Positions 7,954 through 16,988 of a stretch of 64,000 nt of DNA are shown here, in pieces; positions within the stretch are counted from its first letter, which is position 1, and each line of letters begins with the position of its first letter. The translations under genes were made by a program, and so were the position numbers. Below the pieces are notes generated by a model, which did no database searches, was not told the origin of the DNA, and worked only from the letters and a program-made list of their open reading frames with translations. The stretch is taken from contig NZ_JBNNWS010000015.1 of assembly GCF_050281185.1 (NCBI RefSeq), positions 91,628 to 155,627 of the forward strand, written 5' to 3'. Source of the stretch: Heyndrickxia sp050281185. GTDB taxonomy: Bacteria; Bacillota; Bacilli; Bacillales; Bacillaceae_C.

Positions 7954-8639
7954 TTGAAGTACAAAATGTAACCAAAAAGTTTGGCCGTAAAAAGGTGTTA
8001 AATGGTATATCCTTTACGGCAAAAAAAGGCGAGATTACCAGTTTGATTGGAATTAATGGTGTGGGAAAAACGACTACCTTGAAAGCCATTTTGGGCCTTA
8101 CACCTATCAATAGTGGAAGTATTTTAATTGATGGTGAAAAGTTGAATAAAAATAGTTATGAAAAAATAACGTTTATTCCTGATGCAATTACTGTTCTCCC
8201 GCAAATGACCATTCATGATGCTATGGTTTTTATGAACGACTTCTATCGAAGTTGGAATCAAAACCGAGCAAATGATCTACTTAGTTTTTTTAAATTAGAT
8301 AAAAGTAACCGTATATCTGAATTATCAAAAGGAAATGTAGCAAAGGTAAATTTATTATTAGGACTGTGCCTGGATGTTGATTATGTTTTAATGGATGAAC
8401 CTTTCTCAGGGATCGATATTTTCAGTAGAGAGCAAATTGCAGAAGTTTTCACGAGTCATCTTGTTGAAGACAGAGGTGTCATTATTACAACCCATGAGAT
8501 TAATGATATTGAACATCTAATTGATAAAGTAGTCTTAATGGAAAATGGAACAGTTTTAAAGGAATTTAATACCGAGGAAAAAAGGCTTACTGAAGGGAAA
8601 TCAGTTGTCGATGTTATGAGAGAGGTGTACCAGCCATGA
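7950..8639 (+). CDS. ABC transporter ATP-binding protein (YtrB-like)
   Basis: The nucleotide-binding subunit of an export-type ABC transporter, 229 residues. Walker A is GINGVGKTT, Walker B is YVLMDEPFSGID, and the H-loop is ITTHEIND. The signature is the degenerate ELSKGNVAKV rather than LSGGQ, as is common in YtrB-type subunits. It starts at GTG 7950 within the stop of the GntR-type gene (GTGA overlap) and ends inside the start of the permease gene (ATGA overlap), so the three are translated as one unit. Expected to sit at the inner face of the membrane with the 8636-9466 permease. Confidence 0.94.
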   Translation: MIEVQNVTKKFGRKKVLNGISFTAKKGEITSLIGINGVGKTTTLKAILGLTPINSGSILIDGEKLNKNSYEKITFIPDAITVLPQMTIHDAMVFMNDFYRSWNQNRANDLLSFFKLDKSNRISELSKGNVAKVNLLLGLCLDVDYVLMDEPFSGIDIFSREQIAEVFTSHLVEDRGVIITTHEINDIEHLIDKVVLMENGTVLKEFNTEEKRLTEGKSVVDVMREVYQP

Positions 8640-9466
8640 ACAAATTTTTAAAGCTAGTAAACTTTGAAATGAATCGTTTTAGAAAGTTTTTCTTGATATT
8701 ATTAGGAATCACACTCACGCTTCAATTTGTTGGTGTAGTTGTAGAATCTATGATCTATACGAATAAAGCAAAACAATTGATGAATGAACAATCAATGACA
8801 GCTGCACAATACGTGCAGGATTACGGTCATATGGCTTTCACGCATATTATAAACACCTTATGGTTTCTAGGTCCTATTGCTATTTGTAGTGTAGCCATTA
8901 CTTTTTATATCTTCCTTATTTGGTATCGTGATTGGTTTGGCAAAAACACATTTATTTATAGATTATTAATGCTGCCAACTTCAAGACTAAATCTTTTCTT
9001 GTCGAAAGCAATAACGATATTTTTATTAGTGCTTGGATTAATTGCTTTTCAACTAATCATATTACCATTAGAAAATGCCGTATTAAAGGGGATTGTTCCT
9101 AGTGAATTGAGATATGATCTGGAATTGAGGGAGATACTTTCCGTTAAATATATTAATTTTATCATTCCCAGTTCTTTTTTTGAATTTTTTCTTCATTATG
9201 GTACGGGGCTTATTGCGATCTTCGTTATTTTTACAGGGATCTTATTTGAGAGAAGTTATCGCTTAAAAGGTATCGTTATTGGAATTCTTTATACCATTGG
9301 CGCTGCAATAGTACTTTTTTCACCCTATCTAGTGGAGATGATTTTTCATAAAAATCTTCTTTATCCCATTGAAATTTTTGTATTATTATTGATCACGGGT
9401 GTCATCGTGCTTTTAGGTTCATTATATATAAGTGGTTATTTATTAAAGAAAAAGGTAACGGTTTAG
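8636..9466 (+). CDS. ABC transporter permease, six-helix type
   Basis: A 276-residue integral membrane protein with about six hydrophobic helices (beginning near residues 18, 85, 127, 188, 215 and 245) and a large loop between the first two, as in ABC-2 type permeases. It overlaps the ATPase gene by 4 bp and is followed 9 bp later by the exported protein gene. It should form the membrane channel for the ATPase at 7950-8639. The substrate is not evident; homologous systems are linked to envelope stress or antimicrobial peptides. Confidence 0.85.
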   Translation: MNKFLKLVNFEMNRFRKFFLILLGITLTLQFVGVVVESMIYTNKAKQLMNEQSMTAAQYVQDYGHMAFTHIINTLWFLGPIAICSVAITFYIFLIWYRDWFGKNTFIYRLLMLPTSRLNLFLSKAITIFLLVLGLIAFQLIILPLENAVLKGIVPSELRYDLELREILSVKYINFIIPSSFFEFFLHYGTGLIAIFVIFTGILFERSYRLKGIVIGILYTIGAAIVLFSPYLVEMIFHKNLLYPIEIFVLLLITGVIVLLGSLYISGYLLKKKVTV

Positions 9467-9475
9467 GAGGGCAAT

Positions 9476-10681
9476 ATGAAACGTTATATTAGTTCAATCA
9501 TTATTGTAGCAGTCGTGGTATTTAGCATCGGCACCTTTTATATTTATTCAGCGGTTTCAGCTAGTCCCTTTCCACATTTAAAAATAGTAGGAGAAAGTGG
9601 AAATGAAAAGGAAATTAAGTCGCTCATTATTACAGGAGATTATCAATTAGGTCAGGATCATGATAACTTTGAATTGTCATTAAAAAGTACGGTTTATAAT
9701 AGCGAAAGATCTTTTCTAGATAAACTAGATAACGAAACAAATAAGATTAAACAGCTAAGAAAACAATATCGAAATTTTATGCGAGGGAAGATGGGTTTAG
9801 ATTCTTTTTATGAGGATCAAGATATCCTGATTTATGCGGATACTAATTCAAGTTGGAATGGTATGGATGGTAACACTAAGTTAGAAATTTCAATGCTAGA
9901 TAAAAAAGACAAAAAGAAAACAAGTTTTGAAATCCCTCTTTCAAATCAATTTCGTTATGCATTTGTTCAGGATGTACAGCGAGTTGGAAAACAATTGAAA
10001 GTAATTACAGAAAATATGCGAAAACAAAATATAAATAATGAAAATGAAAACAACGAGTTACATGTGTACACCATTAACTATTCTAATAAAAAGCTTGTTA
10101 ATGATGAAGTCATTAAATCTTACAACATAGAGAATGTAAATACATACAGTCAATTTCAAAAGATTCCAGTTATAGATGAAACAGCTCCAAGTAAATATGT
10201 TTTATTTAATAATTCTTTAATTAAAAGTACTGATCAAGGAGAAGAGGAAGTTGTAAAAAGTGAGCTTATTGCTTATAACACTGAAACTTCTGAAAAAGAA
10301 ATCATTAAACTCCCGAAAAAAATAAATATTGATCAAATTTCGTCTTTTAATGGAGATATCATATATATTGTTTCCAGAAATACAAGTGGATTGAAAGTAA
10401 TATCCTATAATTTCGAGAGTCAAAAAGTAATAAGTGAAATAAAAATACAAATACAAAACACAGAAAATATGGATATAGAAGATATAGTATATAAAATCAA
10501 AAATGAAAAACTCTTTATTATTACATCTAATAAGGGTAATAAAAAAAATGCTAATGTCTTAGTTTATGATATAGATACAGGTGAATCCCTTTTTAAAGGT
10601 AAAATTGTGGAGAATGACCAAAAAGATAATGAGACGAAGAAAAAATCCTCTATATGGCTTTATGACATAGATTTCAATTAA
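9476..10681 (+). CDS. Membrane-anchored extracytoplasmic protein of the ABC operon
   Basis: A 401-residue protein with one N-terminal hydrophobic segment (residues 7-27) and a long hydrophilic remainder that should lie outside the cell. There is no lipobox cysteine, so the segment is either an uncleaved anchor or a signal peptide cut near VSASP. The outer part contains repeated strand-like patterns (for example HVYTINYSN, LIAYNTET, VISYNFES and VLVYDIDTG), each pairing a verb-like hydrophobic strand with a turn, as in beta-propeller proteins; this is inference. It is the last gene of the GntR-ABC operon, with AGGAGGG upstream and a strong terminator after it. It may be an accessory sensor for the transporter. 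Confidence 0.75.
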   Translation: MKRYISSIIIVAVVVFSIGTFYIYSAVSASPFPHLKIVGESGNEKEIKSLIITGDYQLGQDHDNFELSLKSTVYNSERSFLDKLDNETNKIKQLRKQYRNFMRGKMGLDSFYEDQDILIYADTNSSWNGMDGNTKLEISMLDKKDKKKTSFEIPLSNQFRYAFVQDVQRVGKQLKVITENMRKQNINNENENNELHVYTINYSNKKLVNDEVIKSYNIENVNTYSQFQKIPVIDETAPSKYVLFNNSLIKSTDQGEEEVVKSELIAYNTETSEKEIIKLPKKINIDQISSFNGDIIYIVSRNTSGLKVISYNFESQKVISEIKIQIQNTENMDIEDIVYKIKNEKLFIITSNKGNKKNANVLVYDIDTGESLFKGKIVENDQKDNETKKKSSIWLYDIDFN

Positions 10682-10684
10682 CGT

Positions 10685-10720
10685 AAAAAGCCATCATTGG
10701 AAAAATAATGGTGGCTTTTT
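10685..10720 (+). terminator. Terminator of the GntR-ABC operon
   Basis: The stem AAAAAGCCATCATT/AATGGTGGCTTTTT, with one wobble pair, directly follows the last stop codon and ends in a T run. Confidence 0.92.
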
Positions 10721-10818
10721 GGAAATTATCTGAAACTTTTTATGGGTGTCATCCGTCTAATATATGGAGATATTTTGAAAATGTAGGAACTATTAATTAA
10801 TAGGGGGGGATCAATTTG

Positions 10819-11427
10819 ATGGTTCGGAATAAAATTGACAAACATATAAAACGAATTCTAACTCCAGTATTAAAAGAATTTGGTTTTACGAGTGTTAATA
10901 GCAGGAATTATTACACGTTACATAATGACTGTATTTGGGTATTTAATATTTATCATGTAGGAAAATATTATTCCGAATTATCAGGTTGGCCAGCACAATC
11001 CTTAAATGCAACCGTAGGTATTTATTTTGATTTTATTCCTCCTGAGTGGGATGAAGTAGATAGATATGAAAAATTTCCTAAATATTATGATTGTCAATTA
11101 CAAATGGAATTATCTAGTCAATTAGATGCTAAGACTAAAGTTCATCAATTCGATCGGGAGAAAGAAAATGTTTGGTGGTTTAATTCTGATGGAAATAATA
11201 TAGAAGATGTAATAGATGATATTAGAAATTCTTTTATAACAACGGGTTTGCCATGGTTGAAAAAGTATTCAAATATTGAAAGTGCTTTTGAAAAAATTGA
11301 AGGAGAAATGAATTCATACCATAAATTTTATAAAGCAAAATTTTTTGCTAAACACTTAAATCAATGGGATAAGTATGAAAAATATAATCATTTATTTAAG
11401 GTCGAAGCCAATAAATTTGGTGAGTGA
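10819..11427 (+). CDS. DUF4304-like protein
   Basis: A soluble protein of about 202 residues with no signal or membrane segment. The N-terminal half (DKHIKRILTPVLKEFGF, then RNYYTLHNDCIWVFNIYHVG) matches the pattern of the DUF4304 family: a helix with a GF turn followed by aromatic strands. The second half is helical and charged. Function is unknown for the whole family. The ATG at 10819 is preceded by AGGGGGGGAT; an adjacent TTG at 10816 is an equally possible start. The gene stands alone, with terminators on both sides. Confidence 0.7.
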   Translation: MVRNKIDKHIKRILTPVLKEFGFTSVNSRNYYTLHNDCIWVFNIYHVGKYYSELSGWPAQSLNATVGIYFDFIPPEWDEVDRYEKFPKYYDCQLQMELSSQLDAKTKVHQFDREKENVWWFNSDGNNIEDVIDDIRNSFITTGLPWLKKYSNIESAFEKIEGEMNSYHKFYKAKFFAKHLNQWDKYEKYNHLFKVEANKFGE

Positions 11428-11483
11428 AAAAATTTAGTCAAAGACAAAAGGTGAAAGTTACTGACCAGCTAAATAGCGGAAAG

Positions 11484-11526
11484 AAACCATATAGAATATT
11501 ATTTCAAAAAATTCTATATGGTTTTT
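11484..11526 (+). terminator. Terminator of the DUF4304-like gene
   Basis: A perfect 14-bp stem, AAACCATATAGAAT/ATTCTATATGGTTT, followed by TTTATT. Confidence 0.85.
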
Positions 11527-11598
11527 ATTATGAATAACTCCTGATTCTTAATAAATAATAACAACGTAAAGATTATTTCAAACCAGGAGGGATTGTTA

Positions 11599-12243
11599 AT
11601 GCAATATCAGCAAGGACAAGGTCAAACACATCAAAATATGCAAACAGGCAGTGTTCCCCAACAAATGAACCATGGTGGTCACGAGATCATGGATGTGGGA
11701 GAAGTATTATCTGGTGCAATTGGAGCAATGAATCAGTATACACTCCTTCGTGATCATGTACAAGATCCGGAATTGCGTAATATTCTCGATCGCCAATATC
11801 AATTTATGCAAAATGAATACAATACAACTGTAGATTGCTTTCAATCTGGACAAGATCCTGCTAGACCTACTCAAACCTATAATATGCAACAGGACAACAA
11901 CTTTATCTACGGATTGACGCCAACTCAGCCGAAAAAGCCATTGCAATCCGCATCAGAAATAACAGATGAATGTATTTCAGGACTCATGCTTGGAGCAGTT
12001 AAATCTTGTGCATCAATGAAAACGATGGCAGCATGTGAAACAACAAATCCTGTTGTTCGAAGAGTATTAGCTGATTCAGTACCAAATGACATTGAAATGG
12101 CATACGAACTTTCTATTTATCAAAACAAGCATCATTATTATCAAGTACCTCAATATTCTCAGCAGGATATGCAGCAAATGCTAAATGCCTATGCACCTGC
12201 ACAAGCGCCAACTCAAATGCCAAATAATAATATGACTCACTAA
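11599..12243 (+). CDS. CotF-like spore coat protein
   Basis: A 214-residue protein of the CotF/YhcQ coat family, which forms part of the spore coat in Bacillus. It has a glutamine/asparagine-rich N-terminal tail, two ferritin-like helical segments (about residues 30-75, HEIMDVGEVLSGAIGAMNQY, and 110-175, SEITDECISGLMLGAVKSC) and a proline/glutamine-rich C-terminal tail. Each helical half has a short repeat relation to the other. The start chosen is ATG 11599, with AGGAGG 8 nt upstream; a TTG at 11593 is too close to it. If a coat protein, it should be made in the mother cell late in sporulation, but no sigma-K promoter was identified with confidence. Confidence 0.85.
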   Translation: MQYQQGQGQTHQNMQTGSVPQQMNHGGHEIMDVGEVLSGAIGAMNQYTLLRDHVQDPELRNILDRQYQFMQNEYNTTVDCFQSGQDPARPTQTYNMQQDNNFIYGLTPTQPKKPLQSASEITDECISGLMLGAVKSCASMKTMAACETTNPVVRRVLADSVPNDIEMAYELSIYQNKHHYYQVPQYSQQDMQQMLNAYAPAQAPTQMPNNNMTH

Positions 12244-12265
12244 AAAATATTCATATTATATTAGC

Positions 12266-12294
12266 AAAACACCATTCAATTGAGTGGTGTTTTG
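12266..12294 (+). terminator. Terminator of the CotF-like gene
   Basis: The stem AAAACACCA/TGGTGTTTT lies about 25 bp after the stop codon. Confidence 0.75.
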
Positions 12295-12372
12295 TCGTGT
12301 TTATTTGTGTTAAAATAGAGGTTGGTATCTATTACATATAGAAATAAATTTTTTAATACAAGGAGAAGAATG

Positions 12373-13299
12373 ATGGGTAAAATATTAATTTTTGGACATA
12401 AAAATCCTGACACTGATTCGATTTGTTCTGCGATTGCATATGCAGAACTAAAAATGAAATTAGGCTGGGAAGTTGAGCCGGTTCGTTTAGGCGAAATAAA
12501 CGGAGAAACAAAGTACGCTCTTGAACAATTCGGAGTAGATGCACCGCGTTTAGTACAAACTGTTGCAGGTGAAGGTAATGGTGTCATTTTAGTTGATCAT
12601 AATGAACGCCAACAAAGTGCAGATGATATTGATCAAGTAAAAGTGCTAGAGGTGATTGATCATCACCGTATTGCTAATTTTGAAACTAGTGATCCATTGT
12701 ATTATCGTGCGGAACCTGTTGGCTGTACAGCAACGATTTTAAATAAAATGTATAAAGAAAATGGAGTTTCTATTACAAAAGAAACAGCAGGACTTATGCT
12801 ATCAGCGATCATTTCTGATTCCCTATTGTTCAAGTCACCTACTTGCACTGAGGAAGATGTAAAAGCAGCTAAAGAATTAGCAGAAATTGCTGAAGTGGAT
12901 GTAGATAGTTATGGTTTAGCTATGTTGAAAGCTGGTGCTAATTTAAGTGATAAAACTATCCAACAATTAATATCTCTTGATGCAAAAGAATTCCAAATGG
13001 GAGATCATAAAGTAGAAATTGCTCAAGTGAATGCTATTGATACAAATGACGTTTTATCACGTAAGGAAGAATTAGAAACAGCTTTATCAAACAAGATTTC
13101 AGAAAAGAACTTAGATTTATTCCTATTTGTTGTAACAGACATTTTGAAAAGTGAGTCAATCGCTGTTGCACTAGGAAAAGCAACAAGTGCAGTTGAAACT
13201 GCATTCAATGTAAAATTAGAAAATAACACAGCTACATTAAAAGGTGTCGTATCACGTAAAAAGCAAATAGTACCTCAACTTACAGATGCTTTAAAATAA
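12373..13299 (+). CDS. ppaC: Manganese-dependent inorganic pyrophosphatase PpaC
   Basis: A family II pyrophosphatase of the DHH superfamily that splits pyrophosphate into two phosphates and so pulls biosynthetic reactions forward in the cytoplasm. All metal-binding motifs are intact: FGHKNPDTDS near the start, VDHNE, the DHH of VIDHHRIANF, and later SDSLLFKSPT. The C-terminal DHHA2 domain ends with SRKKQIVPQL, the substrate-binding block. Two ATGs lie side by side (12370, 12373); the second has AGGAGA 6 nt upstream and gives 308 residues, nearly identical to B. subtilis PpaC at 309. Confidence 0.97.
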   Translation: MGKILIFGHKNPDTDSICSAIAYAELKMKLGWEVEPVRLGEINGETKYALEQFGVDAPRLVQTVAGEGNGVILVDHNERQQSADDIDQVKVLEVIDHHRIANFETSDPLYYRAEPVGCTATILNKMYKENGVSITKETAGLMLSAIISDSLLFKSPTCTEEDVKAAKELAEIAEVDVDSYGLAMLKAGANLSDKTIQQLISLDAKEFQMGDHKVEIAQVNAIDTNDVLSRKEELETALSNKISEKNLDLFLFVVTDILKSESIAVALGKATSAVETAFNVKLENNTATLKGVVSRKKQIVPQLTDALK

Positions 13300-13300
13300 A

Positions 13301-13463
13301 AAGAAAAGCGGAAGCGCCTTGCTCATCGACGTACGTACTGGAGGGACTTTGACTGAGATAAAGGAAACACGATGAGCCGCAGGCGAATCGATGTTGACTT
13401 ATCGTAGGGAGAAGTCCTGAAGTACGCTAGTCGATAGGCGCTGGAGCTAGACAACGCAGACAC
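13301..13463 (+). repeat. Dispersed intergenic repeat, copy A
   Basis: About 160 bp running from AAGAAAAGCGGAAGCGCCTT to CGATAGGCGCTGGAGCTAGACA. The other copy, inverted, is at 41582-41741. Both share GACTGAGATAAAGGA, TCGATGTTGACTTATCG, TAGGGAGAAG and the GGCGCTG-AGCTAGACA end. The ends are imperfect inverted repeats (AAGCGCCTT / AGGCGCT). Similar elements with these ends are frequent between genes in Bacillus genomes; they carry no reading frame. Confidence 0.85.
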
Positions 13464-13512
13464 TTTTAGTAACTTACATCCATTTAAAAATTAAATATTT
13501 TCTTACCTTTTG

Positions 13513-13559
13513 AAAAAAATCGGTAAAGGAACGTACATAATTTCCTTTACCGATTTTTT
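13513..13559. terminator. Bidirectional terminator after the transglutaminase-domain gene
   Basis: A long stem, AAAAAATCGGTAAAGGAA/TTTCCTTTACCGATTTTTT, has T runs on both strands and overlaps the stop region of the minus-strand lipoprotein gene. Confidence 0.9.
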
Positions 13560-15282
13560 AATATTCTACTTTATCACGAATATGTGTCTTGTTAAATTCT
13601 GTAGGATTTGGATTGAAATATTTATCTGTATATTTAGCAATAAATTTGTCATTTTGTAAATATCCTGCACCCCAAGTTGGATCCATAGTAAGCCACTTGC
13701 CATCTATTTTCGCTTCAATCCAAGCATGGTTCTCTTTCCAGACTCCGGTACCAGCTTTACCTGAAATAACTCGGGCTTCAATATTACTAGCTCGTAACAG
13801 TGCACCTGCGAGGTAAGCATAATCTTGACAAACACCTGTTTTTAAATCTAATGTTTTTAATGCACTATCATCCCATTTGAATTCATTTTTTTTAAATTTA
13901 GTCACATCATAAGATACATTTTTTGCAGTAAATTCATATATAGCCATTGCTTTTTCACGATCATTTTTTTTATTTCTATTTATTTTATTTGCTAGACTAA
14001 TAATTTTAGGATCATCAGATTGAATCCCTCTTGATGGAAGTAAATCACGTTTATCCTCTGTAGCAGTATTGTCAACTGAAAATACAGCTACCGAAAAATA
14101 GCGGAAATAATTAGAATTTTCTTCTTTTATTTCAGGAACATTTACGGAAACTTCATATGTACCAGGTCCAAATCGTAAGTATACAGATCCATCAAACACA
14201 AAATCCTTTACAGGAATAATATCTAGTGCCTCATCATTATCTTTTTTAGTTTTCACATATATATGTGTTGTTTCTTTAGCTAATAAGGCGTTAGGATCAA
14301 TTTCTCCTTTAATATGATACGTTAGATTGGTTTTGTCGCCGCCAAATTGCGGGTTTTCAAGTTTAATGCCTCTTTCTTCGTAGGTACGAAAAAATTCAAT
14401 TGGTTTCATTGTTCTATTAGACTGATTATCTACAAAAATAGTTGTACCATATTGATAACGATTTTCAGTATTTTTATCAGGTACTAATATATTTATTTGA
14501 TGAATTCCTTTTCCGTAAAAAAGAGGTACTTCATAAGTAAATTCCCCATTTTTCACAGGTATTTCATGCTTCCAATTATCCATGTCCTTCTTTACTTCAA
14601 TCATTATGTTTTTATTTTCAGGTGTATTTGAAATTTTTCCATGAATGTCGATTAACTCATTTCCAGTTATAAATCCGGAACTAATGTCTTTAAGGGCTAA
14701 CTTTGCTTCCTGTGCAAAAGGAGTATAGGTTAAATCTCTTTGTTTTTTAGGATTTACATTAATTACCTCGAACGTTGAAAGATCATAATAATAATTATCT
14801 CGATCAGTGGCTGGTAGCATTACTCTTACTGAATACTTTCCATCTCCATTATAGAAATGAATCTTCTCTTCAAAATGTCCATTAACTATAGGAATATAGT
14901 ATTCTTGTACCGAATTTGAATCAATGACATCAAGTGAACTTACCTTTACCCATGCATAATTCTCTTTTAGGAGTTCATGTTTTTCAACATCTCCAGAAAT
15001 GGAAAGTTCCTCATTCACTGCAAATAGTTTATATGTCGGTTTTGATAATGCGGCACCAACTTTCTCACTGTAACTAGTTAGTACAATTGGTTCCAAATCA
15101 AGTTCTTTGTTTTGTTCATTCGCCAGTTTATCATACTTTGTTTTTTCTTTGTCAGCTTGGGTTTCTTGTTTATTATCCTGTTTATTATTAGTTTTTGATA
15201 TTGTATGATTGCTGCATGCAGAAAGGGGAAGTATAAGTAATGATGAGAGAGCTGTAACTAATAGTACCTGTTTTATTTTCAT
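13558..15282 (-). CDS. Lipoprotein with transglutaminase-like domain
   Basis: A 574-residue exported lipoprotein. The signal peptide ends at the lipobox LSAC (cysteine 23), followed by an asparagine/lysine-rich linker. Residues ~60-420 look like several repeated beta-sandwich modules, each with a phrase such as GKYSVRVMLP, GIHQINILVP and GTYEVSVNVP. The C-terminal ~130 residues form a transglutaminase/protease-like core with the triad in GVCQDYA (Cys), ENHAWIE (His) and TMDPTWG (Asp). Such surface proteins may cleave or crosslink peptide bonds; the substrate is unknown. The ribosome binding site is AGAGGAGG. It is monocistronic with a bidirectional terminator. Confidence 0.9.
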   Translation of the reverse strand: MKIKQVLLVTALSSLLILPLSACSNHTISKTNNKQDNKQETQADKEKTKYDKLANEQNKELDLEPIVLTSYSEKVGAALSKPTYKLFAVNEELSISGDVEKHELLKENYAWVKVSSLDVIDSNSVQEYYIPIVNGHFEEKIHFYNGDGKYSVRVMLPATDRDNYYYDLSTFEVINVNPKKQRDLTYTPFAQEAKLALKDISSGFITGNELIDIHGKISNTPENKNIMIEVKKDMDNWKHEIPVKNGEFTYEVPLFYGKGIHQINILVPDKNTENRYQYGTTIFVDNQSNRTMKPIEFFRTYEERGIKLENPQFGGDKTNLTYHIKGEIDPNALLAKETTHIYVKTKKDNDEALDIIPVKDFVFDGSVYLRFGPGTYEVSVNVPEIKEENSNYFRYFSVAVFSVDNTATEDKRDLLPSRGIQSDDPKIISLANKINRNKKNDREKAMAIYEFTAKNVSYDVTKFKKNEFKWDDSALKTLDLKTGVCQDYAYLAGALLRASNIEARVISGKAGTGVWKENHAWIEAKIDGKWLTMDPTWGAGYLQNDKFIAKYTDKYFNPNPTEFNKTHIRDKVEY

Positions 15283-15421
15283 TATAGTCCTCCTCTGAAA
15301 GCTAATACAGATATTACCATATACTTATTAGTTATAACATATTTATAACTTGGAAAAATATGAGTAGAAATACCTAATTTTGATTTCATGTAAGGATCAG
15401 ACTATTTAATCGTATAAGCTC

Positions 15422-15449
15422 GCAAAAAGGACGCACACCTGGCGTCCTT
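15422..15449 (-). terminator. Terminator of the YpzG-like gene
   Basis: The stem AAGGACGC/GCGTCCTT is followed on the minus strand by TTTTTGC, starting about 23 bp beyond the stop of the small gene. Confidence 0.75.
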
Positions 15450-15472
15450 CTTGTCCATTTCTCGTATATACC

Positions 15473-15625
15473 TCACCAAAAGTGCGATTTCGCGTTACTT
15501 CTTAAGATAATGGTGTTTTGTGTTACTTGAGTTTCTCCATTTACTTGAGATTTCGTGTGCTTCCTTCTCGTCCAAGTATGATGAAAACGCTCAGACTGCG
15601 GATCTAAATGGTTTTTGTAACTCAT
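15473..15625 (-). CDS. YpzG-like small protein
   Basis: A 50-residue basic protein beginning MSYKNHLDPQ, with a conserved-looking SQVNGETQVTQNTIILRSN stretch. The SQVNGETQ pattern is what I remember of the Bacillus YpzG family, small proteins of unknown role. The ATG at 15625 has AGAGGTG at a good distance, and the longer frame upstream (to 15694) has no ribosome binding site. A terminator follows. Its calm length, codon quality and context make it a real gene; the family name is less sure. Confidence 0.65.
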   Translation of the reverse strand: MSYKNHLDPQSERFHHTWTRRKHTKSQVNGETQVTQNTIILRSNAKSHFW

Positions 15626-15662
15626 CAAATCACCTCTTAGGTAGGATACATACTTTGAAACA

Positions 15663-15689
15663 GTGATATTCAAAGGGAATATCACTTTT
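15663..15689 (+). terminator. Hairpin upstream of the YpzG-like gene
   Basis: A perfect 9-bp stem, GTGATATTC/GAATATCAC, followed by TTTTATC on the plus strand. No plus-strand gene ends here, so it could instead be an operator for the divergent small gene. The rest of 15690-15839 shows nothing I can name. Confidence 0.35.
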
Positions 15690-15839
15690 ATCATTTGTTA
15701 ATAGAGTAAAAAAATACGTGAGACTAGGTGAAAATATTGCATGTCCTTTCAGTGATCTTGCAAAAGCGGCCTTATCAAAAAAACGAGTCATTACATACAA
15801 TGATTAATAATGGCAATTTAAATAAATCCATTCTCACAA

Positions 15840-15867
15840 TTGAATAATAATGTAAACGTTTTATAAT
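15840..15867 (+). promoter_or_regulatory. Putative promoter with a partial cre-like site, GH15 gene
   Basis: TTGAAT, 16 bp, TATAAT. The spacer and -10 box overlap TGTAAACGTTTTAT (15851-15864), which fits the first ten positions of the CcpA consensus TGWAANCGNTNWCA but not the final CA. If real, CcpA would repress the GH15 gene when glucose is plentiful. Confidence 0.4.
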
Positions 15868-15921
15868 GAAATGTTTTGTTTAGAATAAAATAATAAAATG
15901 TTACCGTAAGGAGGTTCTAAA

Positions 15922-16947
15922 GTGAATTCTAATAAAGCACTCGAAGTACTTGATAAGATGAGACTTCCAAATGGTGCTTACACTGCTAGCTTGTCAACAG
16001 ATTATCGTTTTGTTTGGATCAGAGACGTTTTTTATACGGTCTTGCCTTTTATATATTGTCCATCCAATCGTTTCGACAAGGCCATACAATCTTTATTTGA
16101 TATGTTTAAAAGTTATGAGTGGAAAATTGATATCCATACAGTAAAAAAGCCGTCCTTACTATTTGAATATATTCATTCACGTTATTCGCAAGATTTAAAA
16201 GAAATGGATCAGGAATGGGGCCATGCACAAAATGATGCAATAGGGGCGTTTTTATGGGGAGTAGGTGAGAGGTATAAATATAATCAAAAAGTGATTAGAG
16301 ACAAAAAAGATCTGCAAGTATTACAAAAATTAGTGAACTATCTTGAATGCCTCGAATATTGGAATGCAAAAGATAATGGCATGTGGGAGGAAGCAATGGA
16401 GCTGCATGCTTCAAGTGTAGGTGCATGTGTTGCAGGACTCAAATCTGTTCAATTGTTAGTTCATGTTAAGAACGAATTGATCCAGAATGGCGAAGAATCA
16501 TTAAGAAAGTTATTACCAAGAGAAAGTGAACATAAGGAAACAGATTTAGCACTATTATCATTAGTTTATCCTTACCGAATTATTAATCGTAAAATGGCAT
16601 TAAAAATTGTAGATGATGTTTCAAATAATCATGAAAGAATATATGGATGCATCCGATATAAAAATGATATGTACTATAATGAGGGAAAAGAAGCGGAATG
16701 GTGTTTTGGATTTCCATGGTTAGGATTGTGCTATATGGAACTTGGGATGATGGAAAAAGCAGCCGAATACGTCTCTAAAACTCAAAGAATTGTTCCGCAT
16801 AATTGGGAAGTCCCCGAATTATATATTGGAGGAAAAAATAAACCGAATGGAAATACTCCACTAGCATGGTCTGTTGCTTTATCCTATTTATTTTTAGAAT
16901 CAATGAAACATAATAATAATGATTATCATGGTAAACAAGTATCCTAA
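15922..16947 (+). CDS. Cytoplasmic glycoside hydrolase family 15 (glucoamylase-like) protein
   Basis: A 341-residue (alpha/alpha) barrel protein of the GH15 type, which release glucose from the non-reducing ends of alpha-glucans. Expected blocks are present in order: YRFVWIRDVFYTVLPF, QNDAIGAFLWGVGERY, DNGMWEEAMELHASSVGAC with the likely acid glutamate, and near the C-terminus NWEVPELYIGGKNKPNG with the likely base glutamate, then PLAWSVALSYLF. There is no signal peptide and no N-terminal beta-sandwich domain, so it is shorter than classical glucoamylases and acts inside the cell. The GTG start has AAGGAGG. Lying directly ahead of glgBCDA, it probably trims cellular glycogen or maltodextrin. 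Confidence 0.8.
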   Translation: MNSNKALEVLDKMRLPNGAYTASLSTDYRFVWIRDVFYTVLPFIYCPSNRFDKAIQSLFDMFKSYEWKIDIHTVKKPSLLFEYIHSRYSQDLKEMDQEWGHAQNDAIGAFLWGVGERYKYNQKVIRDKKDLQVLQKLVNYLECLEYWNAKDNGMWEEAMELHASSVGACVAGLKSVQLLVHVKNELIQNGEESLRKLLPRESEHKETDLALLSLVYPYRIINRKMALKIVDDVSNNHERIYGCIRYKNDMYYNEGKEAEWCFGFPWLGLCYMELGMMEKAAEYVSKTQRIVPHNWEVPELYIGGKNKPNGNTPLAWSVALSYLFLESMKHNNNDYHGKQVS

Positions 16948-16951
16948 AATC

Positions 16952-16986
16952 AAAAATAGGCTTCTCATGTGTGAGGGCCTATTTTT
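16952..16986 (+). terminator. Terminator of the GH15 gene
   Basis: The perfect stem AAAAATAGGC/GCCTATTTTT starts 4 bp after the stop codon. It separates the GH15 gene from the glg operon transcriptionally. Confidence 0.9.
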
Positions 16987-16988
16987 AA

